The notes under the pieces were generated by a model, which worked only from the letters and a program-made list of their open reading frames with translations, ran no database searches and had not been told where the DNA came from. A program made the translations under genes and the position numbers. From an uncultured Bacteroidota bacterium (GTDB lineage Bacteria > Bacteroidota > Bacteroidia > Flavobacteriales > Flavobacteriaceae): 64,000 nucleotides of DNA. Shown here piece after piece: positions 10,291 to 20,040 of this stretch; position 1 is the stretch's first letter, and each line of letters begins with the position of its first letter. The stretch covers positions 62,001-126,000 of the forward strand of contig CACJQM010000003.1 in assembly GCA_902595555.1 (NCBI GenBank), in the 5' to 3' direction.

Positions 10291-11944
10291 GTTTTAAATT
10301 TAAATGAAAATTATTTACATCTCTACCTGGATGGTACCAAGGTTCTGCAAGATCTTCTAATTCCCACTGATAATTTAAGCTCCTAATGTAAACTAAATTA
10401 GACGAAAAATTAAAGTTCCTAAATGACTTGTTGAAGTTAATATGAAAATTAATGTCTTTCCAATATCTCCTATAATCTACTGCTGAGGCAAATGCATCAT
10501 AATAAAAATCATTATCATTATCTATAATTTCTATTCCAACGCCAATCTTATTATCGCCTTTAATTTTATTTAACGATATATAATGAGAATTAGATCCAGG
10601 GCCAATTGAACTTCCTAGAACTTCACCTTTATTTGTATATCCATCATATACCCATCCATGTCTATACCATGAACCAGCTTCTCTAATCATTCTGCTTGCA
10701 GTTTGTTCCATTTGTGTCCACTCCCAATTAAAAAGCCAATTCTTATTATTTACATTAAAAATTTTTTGAATTCCTAATGTCACAGCTCTACTGTGATCGG
10801 AATCTAATATAAGATCTCTTAGGTTTACTTTGGAATCATTATGATGAAATTCAAAGTAAAATTCTGCTTTTGAATCTTTCCAATGCCATCTTAAAAAAAC
10901 TCCTGCTGCTTGATCAGTTTGATCTTCATAATTTTCATATCTATCATTTTTTCTGAATAAGTTTCTAAAGGCTGGAAAATAACTAGGACTTCCTTTAAGC
11001 CATGTATACTTACCTTCAACTAAATCAGAATACATTTGAACCCACCTTATAAAACCAATCGATAGGCCTTCAATCCATTTTGGAGAATAAGAAAATATTA
11101 AACCTTGAAAATACCTCCAATCATCTTCAATACCTAGTTGATTGATTTTTGGAATATATAATTTGGTTCCAGCATATTCGTAATCAGGATTAGGAGGTGT
11201 AAATCCAGAACTTTCTAGTCTTCCTGTAATTATTTGCCACTCAAAATCACCAATGAATGTTTCAATAGGTTTTCTGGTATTAAAAGTTAGGTGTTTAAAT
11301 CCTGAAGCATTGTTACTCATCATTATACTATTACGTATTGATGGCCCCCACCATAAATTTTCATTTGAAATTCCGAGAGATAAATTTTTCCAATTTAATC
11401 TTACACTAGATTGTCCAAAGGTTGTTTTATTATGTTTATTATTTCCAAACCTCTCTGGCATATCAATATGATTCCAAAGGTTGTATCTTTTTGCCCAAAT
11501 TTCAGGATAATGCCCATCCCAAAAACCATCAAATTCTTTATTTTCACTAAAGTGATGTTCAGGTTTTAATTGGATTGTTAAAGGCCCCAATTTTATGAAT
11601 ACTCCAGGTGAGATTATGTGTTGGTATCCCCTGTTGGGAATCATAGTTCCATTATTTCTATTATATGGGTGATGAGAATTTATTTCAGTAAAATAATCTA
11701 TTCCAAGAGTTTTTATTAATATTGATCCAGTTTGATTTTTGTAAATAGTTTTGAATTGTTTTTCAAAGTCTTTTGAAAAAGATTCTAATTCCAAGGGTTT
11801 AATATTCAATGAATAATTACTGTCAATATTATTTAAAAGAATAGAGTTTCTAATTTTTTGATAATTAAAATCATTATTAACATTGATGTTTTGAGAAAAA
11901 ATTGAAATCCCACTAAGAAGAAAAAAAAAGTATTTTATATTCAT
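10268..11944 (-). CDS. wzi: Wzi-like capsule assembly outer-membrane protein
   Basis: 558-residue protein with a signal peptide (MNIKYFFFLLSGISIFSQ). It is followed by a long stretch of alternating aromatic and charged segments typical of an outer-membrane beta-barrel. It matches the 'capsule assembly Wzi' family of Bacteroidetes: 'GPLTIQLKPEHH', 'RLNWKNLSLGISNENLWWG', and a terminal strand ending in LKLTYFGNW with a C-terminal aromatic residue. Wzi proteins help fix exported capsule to the cell surface. It overlaps the upstream lipoprotein gene by 4 bases and converges on the glycosyltransferase cluster. Confidence 0.85.
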   Translation of the reverse strand: MNIKYFFFLLSGISIFSQNINVNNDFNYQKIRNSILLNNIDSNYSLNIKPLELESFSKDFEKQFKTIYKNQTGSILIKTLGIDYFTEINSHHPYNRNNGTMIPNRGYQHIISPGVFIKLGPLTIQLKPEHHFSENKEFDGFWDGHYPEIWAKRYNLWNHIDMPERFGNNKHNKTTFGQSSVRLNWKNLSLGISNENLWWGPSIRNSIMMSNNASGFKHLTFNTRKPIETFIGDFEWQIITGRLESSGFTPPNPDYEYAGTKLYIPKINQLGIEDDWRYFQGLIFSYSPKWIEGLSIGFIRWVQMYSDLVEGKYTWLKGSPSYFPAFRNLFRKNDRYENYEDQTDQAAGVFLRWHWKDSKAEFYFEFHHNDSKVNLRDLILDSDHSRAVTLGIQKIFNVNNKNWLFNWEWTQMEQTASRMIREAGSWYRHGWVYDGYTNKGEVLGSSIGPGSNSHYISLNKIKGDNKIGVGIEIIDNDNDFYYDAFASAVDYRRYWKDINFHINFNKSFRNFNFSSNLVYIRSLNYQWELEDLAEPWYHPGRDVNNFHLNLKLTYFGNW

Positions 11945-12636
11945 TGATATTTAATAACTCTAATTCTTAAATTATCTAACGACCAGCTTTCATCGCACTT
12001 TTGTTGTGAAATTCCATCTTTGTCAATTGCATTAGGCTGATATAATTCATCATAAAATCTTACAACTATACTATTTCCTGAACTCTTAAAGCTTTTTTCT
12101 AACTGATACATAGTTGTTTTTCCGCCAAAAAAAGAATCAGTGCACAATTTTGATAAATTATCTTTAAATGATCCAGTACCTGGATTATTTTCATATGGGT
12201 AGGAGTTTGGATAAGATTGCCTGAAACAATAGTTAGGATAGCAAGGACTATTGGAGAAAGTAGTAGAAAAATTATCCGATGATGGGTCTTTATGCGCATT
12301 CATATCAGGCTTAAATTCCATAATCCATTTATCAGGTTTATCATTATCAGAAAAACCATTAAAATTACCATCCCATGTTCCATGTATATACAAATCAAAT
12401 GAGATAAATACATAATCATGCTCTCCAATATCATCTAGGAAAAGTGTAAATCCATCATTATTGAAATCTCCTAAAACATTCGTGTTGTTAAATTTCATAA
12501 TATCTCCCCCGTCAATTTGATTTAGATTAGAGTTTTCAAAATCATTTTCATATACTAATTCATTACGTATCATTTCAGGATATGAGCATGAATTAACGAA
12601 AACAATGATGATCAAAAAAATTAAAACTTTTTTCAT
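11941..12636 (-). CDS. Surface lipoprotein of unknown function, coupled to Wzi
   Basis: 231-residue lipoprotein. The signal peptide ends in VFVNSC, with the lipidated cysteine at residue 17. The rest is rich in Asp, Asn and aromatic residues and looks like a beta-sandwich. It has ISFDLYIHGTWDGN in the middle and SLDNLRIRV at the end, a finish seen in jelly-roll domains. Several cysteines (CYPNYC, C near 170 and 215) could form disulfides. I do not recognise the family. The 4-base overlap with wzi suggests a partner in surface polysaccharide anchoring; this is inference from position. Confidence 0.75.
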   Translation of the reverse strand: MKKVLIFLIIIVFVNSCSYPEMIRNELVYENDFENSNLNQIDGGDIMKFNNTNVLGDFNNDGFTLFLDDIGEHDYVFISFDLYIHGTWDGNFNGFSDNDKPDKWIMEFKPDMNAHKDPSSDNFSTTFSNSPCYPNYCFRQSYPNSYPYENNPGTGSFKDNLSKLCTDSFFGGKTTMYQLEKSFKSSGNSIVVRFYDELYQPNAIDKDGISQQKCDESWSLDNLRIRVIKYQ

Positions 12637-12707
12637 CCCTCTTACGAAATTAAATTAATTAATTGTTTTTATTTCATCCATCTTTAAGTTTTTTTAATAA
12701 AATTAAG

Positions 12708-12715
12708 TACTTTTG
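12708..12715 (+). promoter_or_regulatory. Candidate Bacteroidetes -7 box upstream of the regulator gene
   Basis: TACTTTTG matches the Bacteroidetes -7 consensus TAnnTTTG exactly. It ends 11 bases before the ATG at 12727, so transcription would start only a few bases before the gene and give a very short leader. I see no clear -33 TTTG partner at the usual distance. It is the only exact -7 box in this divergent 90-base gap and would drive the long plus-strand run. Confidence 0.4.
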
Positions 12716-12726
12716 TTACTTAAAAT

Positions 12727-13233
12727 ATGTTAGAGTCAATAATAACATCGAAGACTAGATTAAATTTATTAATTAAATTTTTTTTGAATATAGCTAATAA
12801 AGGATATTTAAATTCTTTAGCCAATGAGTTTGGAGAGTCTACTAATTCTGTTCGAAAAGAATTAAATAATTTAACCTCTGCAGGCTATTTGGTCAAAAAA
12901 TACACAAATAATAAAGTAATCTACTCTGCAAATGTTAAACATCCCATGTTTTCAATTTTACAATCTGTTGTAAGAAAGCATTTAGGTATCGAAGATATTT
13001 TAACAAAAGTACTATACAATATTGGAAATATTGAAAAAATAGTTTTGTTAGGGGATTATGCAAAAGGAATTGACAGCGGAACAATTGAGGTATTGATTGT
13101 TGGAAAAGATATTGATAAAAAATACTTAGACACAATTCAACCAAAAATTGAAAAAAAAATAAAAAGAAGAATAAATTTTATGATTTCATCTAGAAATACC
13201 ACACAGCCAGGATTAGTTTTATTTGAATCATAA
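12727..13233 (+). CDS. Winged-helix regulator with a degenerate nucleotidyltransferase-like domain
   Basis: 168-residue protein. Residues about 1-75 form an ArsR-type winged helix (SLANEFGESTNSVRKELNNL is the recognition region). Residues about 90-160 resemble a small nucleotidyltransferase fold (VLLGDYAKGIDSGTIEVLIVG). The catalytic GS and DxD residues of that fold are replaced (GD, EV), so the domain probably senses or binds rather than catalyses. Flavobacteria commonly place such a gene at the head of exopolysaccharide loci. Here it heads the co-oriented run and stands divergent from the Wzi pair, so it may control either or both. Confidence 0.78.
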   Translation: MLESIITSKTRLNLLIKFFLNIANKGYLNSLANEFGESTNSVRKELNNLTSAGYLVKKYTNNKVIYSANVKHPMFSILQSVVRKHLGIEDILTKVLYNIGNIEKIVLLGDYAKGIDSGTIEVLIVGKDIDKKYLDTIQPKIEKKIKRRINFMISSRNTTQPGLVLFES

Positions 13234-13319
13234 TTTTATAATTTTTTAATTTTTGATGATAATCTCTATTGTGATTGTCTTAGCGAAGCTGTTTTAATAT
13301 TTTAAATTAAAATTATAAT

Positions 13320-14570
13320 ATGAGCTATATATTTACTTCTGAATCTGTAAGTGAAGGTCATCCAGACAAGGTAGCTGATCAAATAAGTGATGCACTGATA
13401 GATAATTTTCTTGCTTTTGATAAAAATTCAAAAGTTGCCTGTGAAACATTAGTTACTACTGGTCAGGTTATTCTTGCTGGTGAAGTCAAGTCAAAAGCAA
13501 GTCTTGATGTTCAACAAATTGCAAGAAATATAATTAATAAAATTGGATATAATAAAAGCGAGTACATGTTTGATGGAAACTCTTGTGGAGTTTTATCAGC
13601 CATTCATGAACAATCACCAGATATTAATCAAGGTGTTGATAAAAAAAATCCTGAAGAACAAGGTGCTGGGGATCAAGGTATGATGTTTGGTTATGCATGT
13701 AATGAAACAGAAAATTATATCCCTTTACCACTGGACTTATCTCATAAATTATTAATTGAACTTTCAGAATTAAGGAGGGAACATAAAGAAATCAAATACT
13801 TAAGACCTGATTCAAAATCTCAAGTTACATTTGAATATTCAGATGATAATAAACCTGTTAAAATTCTATCAATTGTTATTTCTACTCAGCATGATGATTT
13901 TGATAATGATAATAAAATGTTAGAAAAAATAAAGTCTGATATGATAAATATTTTAATTCCAAGAGTTTTAAATAAATACCCAAGATTAAAAGATTTTTTT
14001 AACAAAGACATAGAATATCATATAAATCCAACTGGTAAATTTATAATTGGTGGACCACATGGCGATACAGGTTTAACTGGAAGAAAAATAATAGTCGATA
14101 CATATGGCGGAAAGGGAGCTCATGGAGGTGGAGCATTTTCAGGAAAAGATCCAAGTAAAGTGGACAGAAGTGCTGCTTATGCAACAAGACATATTGCTAA
14201 GAATTTAGTAGCTGCGGGTGTTGCAGATCAATGTTTAGTTCAAGTTAGTTATGCCATAGGTATTTCAAAACCAATGGGAATATACGTTAATACATACGGC
14301 TCTTCAAAAGTTAATTTAAGTGATGATCAGATAGCATCTTTGGTCGAGGATATTTTTGATATGCGACCATATTTTATTGAAAAAAGACTAAAATTAAGAA
14401 ATCCAATTTATACTGAAACTGCAGCGTATGGTCATATGGGCAGAGAAAATAAGTTAGTAACTAAAACTTTTTTATCATCTAATGGTGAAACTAAAAAATT
14501 AGAAGTTGAACTTTTTACGTGGGAAAAATTAGACTTCGTCAATATAATAAAGAAAAAATTAAAGATTTAA
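13320..14570 (+). CDS. metK: S-adenosylmethionine synthase
   Basis: Cytoplasmic enzyme making S-adenosylmethionine from methionine and ATP. The 416 residues match MetK length. Signature motifs include [14 protein letters not shown] near the N-terminus, [12 protein letters not shown] at about 117-128 and the glycine-rich [20 protein letters not shown] at about 264-283. The gene starts 86 bases after the regulator and ends 2 bases before ahcY, forming a SAM-use/SAH-recycling pair. No SAM riboswitch structure was recognised in the leader. Its place inside a polysaccharide run is unusual for a housekeeping gene. Confidence 0.97.
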   Translation: MSYIFTSESVSEGHPDKVADQISDALIDNFLAFDKNSKVACETLVTTGQVILAGEVKSKASLDVQQIARNIINKIGYNKSEYMFDGNSCGVLSAIHEQSPDINQGVDKKNPEEQGAGDQGMMFGYACNETENYIPLPLDLSHKLLIELSELRREHKEIKYLRPDSKSQVTFEYSDDNKPVKILSIVISTQHDDFDNDNKMLEKIKSDMINILIPRVLNKYPRLKDFFNKDIEYHINPTGKFIIGGPHGDTGLTGRKIIVDTYGGKGAHGGGAFSGKDPSKVDRSAAYATRHIAKNLVAAGVADQCLVQVSYAIGISKPMGIYVNTYGSSKVNLSDDQIASLVEDIFDMRPYFIEKRLKLRNPIYTETAAYGHMGRENKLVTKTFLSSNGETKKLEVELFTWEKLDFVNIIKKKLKI

Positions 14571-14572
14571 AA

Positions 14573-15874
14573 ATGAAATATATACAATATAAAGTTAAAG
14601 ATATTTCTCTTGCCGATTGGGGAAGAAAAGAAGTTAATCTAGCAGAAGCAGAAATGCCAGGATTAATGTCTTTAAGGAAAGAATTTAAAGGAAAGAAACC
14701 ATTGAAAGGCGCTAGGATAGCAGGATGCCTTCATATGACAATTCAAACTGCAGTTTTAATCGAAACTTTAGTTGAACTTGGCGCTGAAGTTACTTGGAGT
14801 TCTTGCAATATTTTTTCAACTCAGGACCACGCAGCTGCTGCAATTGCAAAAGCAGGAATTTCAGTATATGCTTGGAAAGGAATGAATGAAGAAGAATTTA
14901 AATGGTGTATAGAAAAAACATTGTTTTTTGGTGAAGAAAAGAAGCCTTTAAATATGATTTTAGATGATGGAGGTGATTTAACAAATATGGTTTTAGATGA
15001 GTATCCTGAACTTGTAAAAAATATAAAGGGACTTTCAGAAGAAACAACCACAGGTGTACATAGACTATATGAAAGAGTAAAAAATGGCAAGCTTCCTCTT
15101 CCTGCCATAAACGTTAATGATTCAGTAACTAAATCCAAATTTGATAATAAATATGGATGCCAGGAAAGTGCAGTTGATGCAGTAAGAAGAGCAACTGACA
15201 TCATGTTAGCTGGCAAGAGAGTTGTTGTTGCTGGATATGGTGATGTTGGAAAAGGTACAGTTTCCTCGTTTAGTGGAGCAGGTTCAATAGTTACAGTTGT
15301 TGAAATTGATCCGATATGTGCTTTACAAGCATCTATGGATGGATATGAAGTAAAAAAAATGAAAACAGTTATTTCAAATGCTGATATCATTGTAACAGCA
15401 ACTGGAAATAAAGATATATTAAGAGAAGAACATTTTAGGTTAATGAAAGATAAAGCAATTGTTTGTAATATAGGCCATTTTGATAATGAAATTGACATGG
15501 CTTGGTTGAATAAAAATTATGGATATTCAAAAGTTGAAATCAAGCCACAAGTTGATTTATATGATATTGATGGCAAGCAAGTAATAGTTTTAGCAGAAGG
15601 TAGGCTGGTAAATTTAGGATGTGCAACTGGACATCCAAGTTTTGTTATGAGTAATTCATTCACAAATCAAACATTAGCTCAATTAGAATTGTGGATTAAT
15701 CATAAAAATTATGAAAATAAAGTTTATATGCTACCAAAACATCTTGATGAAAAAGTAGCCAAATTACATCTCGAAAAATTGGGTGTAGAACTTGAAAATC
15801 TTTCGCATGATCAAGCAAAATATATTGGTGTTAAAGTTGAGGGACCTTATAAACCTGAATATTACAGATATTAA
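14573..15874 (+). CDS. ahcY: S-adenosylhomocysteine hydrolase (adenosylhomocysteinase)
   Basis: Hydrolyses S-adenosylhomocysteine to adenosine and homocysteine, clearing the inhibitor of SAM-dependent methyltransferases. ATG at 14573 was chosen: it lies 2 bases after the metK stop and precedes the conserved '[19 protein letters not shown]'. The longer frame back to 14519 would overlap metK. The NAD site [12 protein letters not shown] is at about residues 220-231. The substrate lysine region reads [13 protein letters not shown], and the C-terminus ends in [10 protein letters not shown] as in the family. 433 residues is normal length. Confidence 0.97.
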   Translation: MKYIQYKVKDISLADWGRKEVNLAEAEMPGLMSLRKEFKGKKPLKGARIAGCLHMTIQTAVLIETLVELGAEVTWSSCNIFSTQDHAAAAIAKAGISVYAWKGMNEEEFKWCIEKTLFFGEEKKPLNMILDDGGDLTNMVLDEYPELVKNIKGLSEETTTGVHRLYERVKNGKLPLPAINVNDSVTKSKFDNKYGCQESAVDAVRRATDIMLAGKRVVVAGYGDVGKGTVSSFSGAGSIVTVVEIDPICALQASMDGYEVKKMKTVISNADIIVTATGNKDILREEHFRLMKDKAIVCNIGHFDNEIDMAWLNKNYGYSKVEIKPQVDLYDIDGKQVIVLAEGRLVNLGCATGHPSFVMSNSFTNQTLAQLELWINHKNYENKVYMLPKHLDEKVAKLHLEKLGVELENLSHDQAKYIGVKVEGPYKPEYYRY

Positions 15875-15938
15875 AATTATTATAAGCTCTAAAATTTTAT
15901 AACTAAAAATATTTTAAAATGAGAAATTTTTATTAATT

Positions 15939-17138
15939 ATGAAAAGGGTTGCTATAATTGGTGGTGGTATATTAGGATTAGCTATAGGTTATAAACTTAC
16001 TAGTAAAAAAAATAAATATAAGGTTGAAATCCTAGAAAAAGAAAATAAACTGGGTAAACACCAATCTGGTAATAATAGTGGTGTTTTACACTGCGGACTT
16101 TATTATGAACCTGGATCACTTAAAGCTAAGCTTGCAGTTGAAGGAATTAGAGAGATGGTTCAATTCTCACAAAATTACGGAGTGAGTCATGATATATGTG
16201 GTAAAATAGTTGTTGCTACGAATAATTATGAGGAAAAATTTCTTCAAAATTTAGCCAATAGAGGAAAAAAAAATGGACTTAAAGGTTTAAAATTTTTATC
16301 AAAAAAAGAACTTTCTTTGAGGGAACCAAACGTAATAGCAACTAAAGCTTTATTGGTTCCTGAAGAAGGAATTATTGATTACAACCATGTTGTTAATGAA
16401 TTATCTAAACGTATTAATTCAAGAGATGGTGAAATAGTTTTAGCATGTGAGGTTTTATCGTCAAAAAAATTAAATGACAATCAGGTTACTTTAATTACTA
16501 ATAAATTTGAAAAAAATTATGATTTGGTTATTAGTTGCTCAGGTCTATACAGTGATAGAGTCTTTAGTAAATTAATTCATAAAAAAAGCCCACTTCAAAT
16601 CATACCTTTTAGGGGTGAATATATGCATGTTAAAAAAGAATATATGGATATTGTAAATCACTTAGTTTATCCTGTACCAGACCCAAAATTTCCTTTTTTA
16701 GGCATTCATTTTACTCGATTAATTAATGGTGGCAGAGAGGTTGGACCAAATGCAGTTTTAGCATTAAAAAGAGAAGGTTACAGCAATAAAGATTTTTCAT
16801 TAAATGATACGATTGAAATCTTAAAATATAAAGGTCTACGAAATTTCATATTGAAAAATTTTGGTTTTACAATTAATGAATTTGTTAGTTCATTTTCCAC
16901 CAAAGCATTTATTAAAAAAGCAAAAAAATTAATTCCTAGTTCTGAAAGATTTATGTTCGAGAAAGGTGGTACATCTGGAGTTAGAGCACAAGCAATTTCT
17001 AAAAATGGTGAATTATTGATGGACTTTAAAATTGTAAGAGAAGATAATCAAATACATATCTTAAATGCGCCATCACCTGGTGCAACAGCATCATTATCTA
17101 TAGCTAAATATATAATTTCAAAATACATCACTAATTAG
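15939..17138 (+). CDS. lhgO: L-2-hydroxyglutarate oxidase
   Basis: FAD-dependent oxidase/dehydrogenase converting L-2-hydroxyglutarate to 2-oxoglutarate, usually membrane-associated. The 399-residue protein opens with the dinucleotide-binding motif VAIIGGGILGLAIGYKL. It then has the family-specific QSGNNSGVLHCGLYYEPGS (about 44-62), and closes with the FAD-binding NAPSPGATASLSIAKYI. Its presence in a sugar-nucleotide locus makes sense if a neighbouring dehydrogenase recycles NADH with 2-oxoglutarate and releases L-2-hydroxyglutarate. The Cj1427-like protein at 22613 is such a candidate. Confidence 0.88.
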   Translation: MKRVAIIGGGILGLAIGYKLTSKKNKYKVEILEKENKLGKHQSGNNSGVLHCGLYYEPGSLKAKLAVEGIREMVQFSQNYGVSHDICGKIVVATNNYEEKFLQNLANRGKKNGLKGLKFLSKKELSLREPNVIATKALLVPEEGIIDYNHVVNELSKRINSRDGEIVLACEVLSSKKLNDNQVTLITNKFEKNYDLVISCSGLYSDRVFSKLIHKKSPLQIIPFRGEYMHVKKEYMDIVNHLVYPVPDPKFPFLGIHFTRLINGGREVGPNAVLALKREGYSNKDFSLNDTIEILKYKGLRNFILKNFGFTINEFVSSFSTKAFIKKAKKLIPSSERFMFEKGGTSGVRAQAISKNGELLMDFKIVREDNQIHILNAPSPGATASLSIAKYIISKYITN

Positions 17139-17156
17139 ATCAAATAAAAAAGGATT

Positions 17157-17708
17157 GTGAATAATAATTTTAAAATTGATAAAAGTTGGAATATATTTTT
17201 AGATCGTGATGGTGTAATTAATAAAAAATTAAAAGATAATTACGTAAAAAATTGGAGTGAATTTGAATTTATTAAAGGATCCCTAGATGCAATTTCAACT
17301 TTATCAAATATTTTTAATAAGATAATTATTGTCACTAATCAGAGAGGTATTGGAAGAGGATTAATGAGTGATAATGATTTGTTTTTAATTCATAAAAAAA
17401 TGATTAATGTTATCGACAAAAATCAAGGAAGAATTGATGGAATATATTATTGTTCAGATATATCTGATAGCTCTAAATTTAGAAAACCCAATACAGGTAT
17501 GGGTATAAAGGCAAAAAATGATTTCCCATCAATAGATTTTAAAACCTCTATTATGATTGGAGATTCATTGAGTGATATGATTTTTGGTAAATCATTAGGT
17601 ATGAAATGCTTTATGATTAATAATATTATGATTAATGAAAATATTGACATGAAATTTAAATCACTTTATGAATGCTCAAACTTTTTGGAAAATAACTTTA
17701 AATATTAA
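17157..17708 (+). CDS. gmhB: HAD-family heptose 1,7-bisphosphate phosphatase-like protein
   Basis: HAD-superfamily phosphatase in the histidinol-phosphate/GmhB group, expected to remove the C7 phosphate from D-glycero-D-manno-heptose 1,7-bisphosphate. HAD motif I is FLDRDGVIN at about 16-24 with the Asp nucleophile, motif II is VTNQRGIGRG, and motif IV is MIGDSLSDM near 136. The zinc-binding Cys loop of typical GmhB (CxH...CxC before RKP) is missing: only one Cys remains before FRKPNTGM. It has a GTG start with an AAGGA-like ribosome site. gmhA, hddA and hddC nearby support the role. Confidence 0.77.
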   Translation: MNNNFKIDKSWNIFLDRDGVINKKLKDNYVKNWSEFEFIKGSLDAISTLSNIFNKIIIVTNQRGIGRGLMSDNDLFLIHKKMINVIDKNQGRIDGIYYCSDISDSSKFRKPNTGMGIKAKNDFPSIDFKTSIMIGDSLSDMIFGKSLGMKCFMINNIMINENIDMKFKSLYECSNFLENNFKY

Positions 17709-17726
17709 TATCAAAAAAATTATTTT

Positions 17727-19034
17727 ATGAAAATTATAGTTGTAGGTACAGGATATGTTGGTTTGGTTACTGGTACTTGTTTTTCTGAGACTGGAAATGA
17801 AGTCACTTGTGTAGATATAGATAAATCCAAAGTAGATAAATTAAATTCAGGACAAATTACAATTTATGAGCCTGGCTTGGAAAAAATTTTTTTAAGGAAT
17901 ATTAAAGAAGGTAGATTAAAATTCACAACAAAATTAGAAGAGGTTATTGAAGATTCCCAAATTATATTTTTAGCATTACCTACCCCGCCAGGTGAGGATG
18001 GAAGTGCAGATTTAAAATATGTATTAAATGTTGCTGATAAATTAGGTAAAATATTAAAAGACTATAAGGTTATAGTTAATAAAAGTACAGTACCAGTTGG
18101 TACTGCTGATAAGGTTAAAAAGATTATTGAGATAAACTATAAAGGAAAATTTGATGTCGTAAGCAATCCTGAATTTCTGCGAGAAGGTGTAGCAGTAGAT
18201 GACTTTATGAAACCTGATAGGATTGTTGTAGGAACAAAATCCGAAAAAGCGAAAAAATTAATAAGTCAATTATATGCTCCATTTGTTAGGCAAGGTAATC
18301 CTGTAATTTTTATGGACGCTCATAGTTCAGAATTAACTAAGTACGCAGCAAATAGTTTTTTGGCAACTAAGATCTCTTTTATGAATGAGATTTCTCAATT
18401 ATGTGAACGTATGGGAGCTAATGTTGATGATGTAAGGAGAGGAATTGGAACAGATGAAAGAATAGGAAAAAGATTTTTATTTCCAGGGATAGGATATGGA
18501 GGATCTTGTTTCCCTAAAGATGTTAAAGCATTAATTAATTCATCTGAAAAAATAAATTATGATTTTAAAATATTAAAATCTGTTGAAAAAGTAAATTCTA
18601 ATCAAAAATTAGAATTAATTAATAAAATTAATTCCTATTACAACAATGATTTAAAGGGTAAACATTTTGGATTGTGGGGGTTAGCCTTTAAACCTAATAC
18701 GGATGATATAAGAGAAGCACCAGCTTTAAATATAATCGATGAACTTATAAAAAGAGGAGTATCATTAAATGTCTATGATCCTGAAGCTATGGCAAATGTT
18801 AAAGATTTAGTAGGAGACAAAATCAAATATTCTAATAATCAATATGATGCTATAAAAAACGTTGATGCATTAATTATTGCTACTGAATGGAATGAATTTA
18901 GAACACCAAATTTCGATCTTATGAAAACATTGTTTAAAAACAAAGTTATTTTTGATGGTAGAAATTTATATCAAATAGAAAAGATGAAAGAATTAGGGTA
19001 TCATTATGAATCTATTGGAAGACCAATCCATTAA
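17727..19034 (+). CDS. ugd: UDP-glucose 6-dehydrogenase
   Basis: Oxidises UDP-glucose to UDP-glucuronate with two NAD. The 435-residue protein has the N-terminal NAD-binding motif VVGTGYVGLVTGTCFSETG. The catalytic cysteine is at about residue 261 in YGGSCFPKDV, and the C-terminal domain contains LWGLAFKPNTDDIREAPAL, diagnostic of the UDP-glucose branch rather than the HexNAc branch. The next gene decarboxylates its product, so the pair makes UDP-GlcA and UDP-Xyl. Confidence 0.94.
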   Translation: MKIIVVGTGYVGLVTGTCFSETGNEVTCVDIDKSKVDKLNSGQITIYEPGLEKIFLRNIKEGRLKFTTKLEEVIEDSQIIFLALPTPPGEDGSADLKYVLNVADKLGKILKDYKVIVNKSTVPVGTADKVKKIIEINYKGKFDVVSNPEFLREGVAVDDFMKPDRIVVGTKSEKAKKLISQLYAPFVRQGNPVIFMDAHSSELTKYAANSFLATKISFMNEISQLCERMGANVDDVRRGIGTDERIGKRFLFPGIGYGGSCFPKDVKALINSSEKINYDFKILKSVEKVNSNQKLELINKINSYYNNDLKGKHFGLWGLAFKPNTDDIREAPALNIIDELIKRGVSLNVYDPEAMANVKDLVGDKIKYSNNQYDAIKNVDALIIATEWNEFRTPNFDLMKTLFKNKVIFDGRNLYQIEKMKELGYHYESIGRPIH

Positions 19035-19054
19035 ATTATATAAATAAATTATAA

Positions 19055-20038
19055 ATGAATCAAAAAAGAGTTTTAATTACTGGAGCAGCTGGTTTTTTAG
19101 GCTCACATTTATGTGACCGCTATATAAAAGAGGGTTATTATGTAATTGGTATGGATAATTTTATTACCGGTAATCCTAAGAATATTAAACATCTTGAAAA
19201 TAACACAAACTTTCAATTTATTAAACATGATGTTACCAATTATATTAAAATAAAAGGCTCAGTGGATTATATTCTTCATTTTGCATCACCTGCAAGCCCT
19301 ATAGATTACCTTAAAATACCTATACAAACTTTAAAGGTAGGAGCACTAGGTACTCATAACTGTTTAGGATTAGCAAAAGCTAAAGGAGCAAGAATATTAG
19401 TTGCAAGTACCAGTGAGGTATATGGAGATCCACAAGTACATCCTCAAAATGAGGAATACTGGGGTAATGTTAATCCAGTCGGACCTAGGAGTGTTTATGA
19501 TGAAGCAAAGCGATTTATGGAGAGTATAACTATGGCTTATAATACATTTCACAATGTTGAAACAAGAATTATAAGAATTTTTAATACTTATGGACCAAGA
19601 ATGCGTCTGAATGACGGAAGAGCATTACCAGCATTTATTGGTCAAATATTAAGAGGTGAGGATATAACTGTTTTTGGAGATGGTTTACAGACAAGAAGTT
19701 TTTGTTATGTTGATGATTTAGTTGAGGGAATTTATCGCTTACTCCTCTGTGACTATAATCAACCAATTAATATTGGAAATCCAAATGAAATAAGTTTGGT
19801 AGAATTTGCAGAAGAAGTGATAAGATTAACTGGTTCAAATGCTAAAATTATTTATAAAAAATTACCTCAGGATGATCCAAAGAAAAGAAGACCTGATATT
19901 ACTAAAGCCAGAAGTATTTTAAAGTGGAAACCTAAAATTAATAGACAAACTGGTTTAAAAATAACTTATGAATATTTCAAGTCATTACCACCAACTGAGT
20001 GGTCAAGAAAACCTAAAGAATTTACTTCAAAAAAATAA
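19055..20038 (+). CDS. uxs: UDP-glucuronate decarboxylase (UDP-xylose synthase)
   Basis: Short-chain dehydrogenase-type enzyme converting UDP-glucuronate to UDP-xylose. It has the NAD motif [13 protein letters not shown] at residues 6-18 and the UXS-specific [16 protein letters not shown] (about 75-90). The serine/tyrosine/lysine site is split over STSEVYG and YDEAKRF (about 120-155), and [20 protein letters not shown] is nearly invariant in this family. 327 residues is normal for the soluble bacterial form. It lies 20 bases after ugd. Confidence 0.94.
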   Translation: MNQKRVLITGAAGFLGSHLCDRYIKEGYYVIGMDNFITGNPKNIKHLENNTNFQFIKHDVTNYIKIKGSVDYILHFASPASPIDYLKIPIQTLKVGALGTHNCLGLAKAKGARILVASTSEVYGDPQVHPQNEEYWGNVNPVGPRSVYDEAKRFMESITMAYNTFHNVETRIIRIFNTYGPRMRLNDGRALPAFIGQILRGEDITVFGDGLQTRSFCYVDDLVEGIYRLLLCDYNQPINIGNPNEISLVEFAEEVIRLTGSNAKIIYKKLPQDDPKKRRPDITKARSILKWKPKINRQTGLKITYEYFKSLPPTEWSRKPKEFTSKK

Positions 20039-20040
20039 TT

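Noticed and set aside
13234-13319. SAM riboswitch in the metK leader
   Set aside because: The 86 bases are AT-rich with only a three-pair AGC-GAA-GCT hairpin; no SAM riboswitch core could be matched.
14519-14572. Longer ahcY start at 14519
   Set aside because: It would overlap metK by 52 bases and add residues not found in the family. The ATG at 14573 lies 2 bases after the metK stop.
14821-15498. 225-codon minus-strand frame inside ahcY
   Set aside because: It is a shadow of a strongly conserved gene on the other strand, with low-complexity Ser/Pro/Thr content and no recognisable domain.
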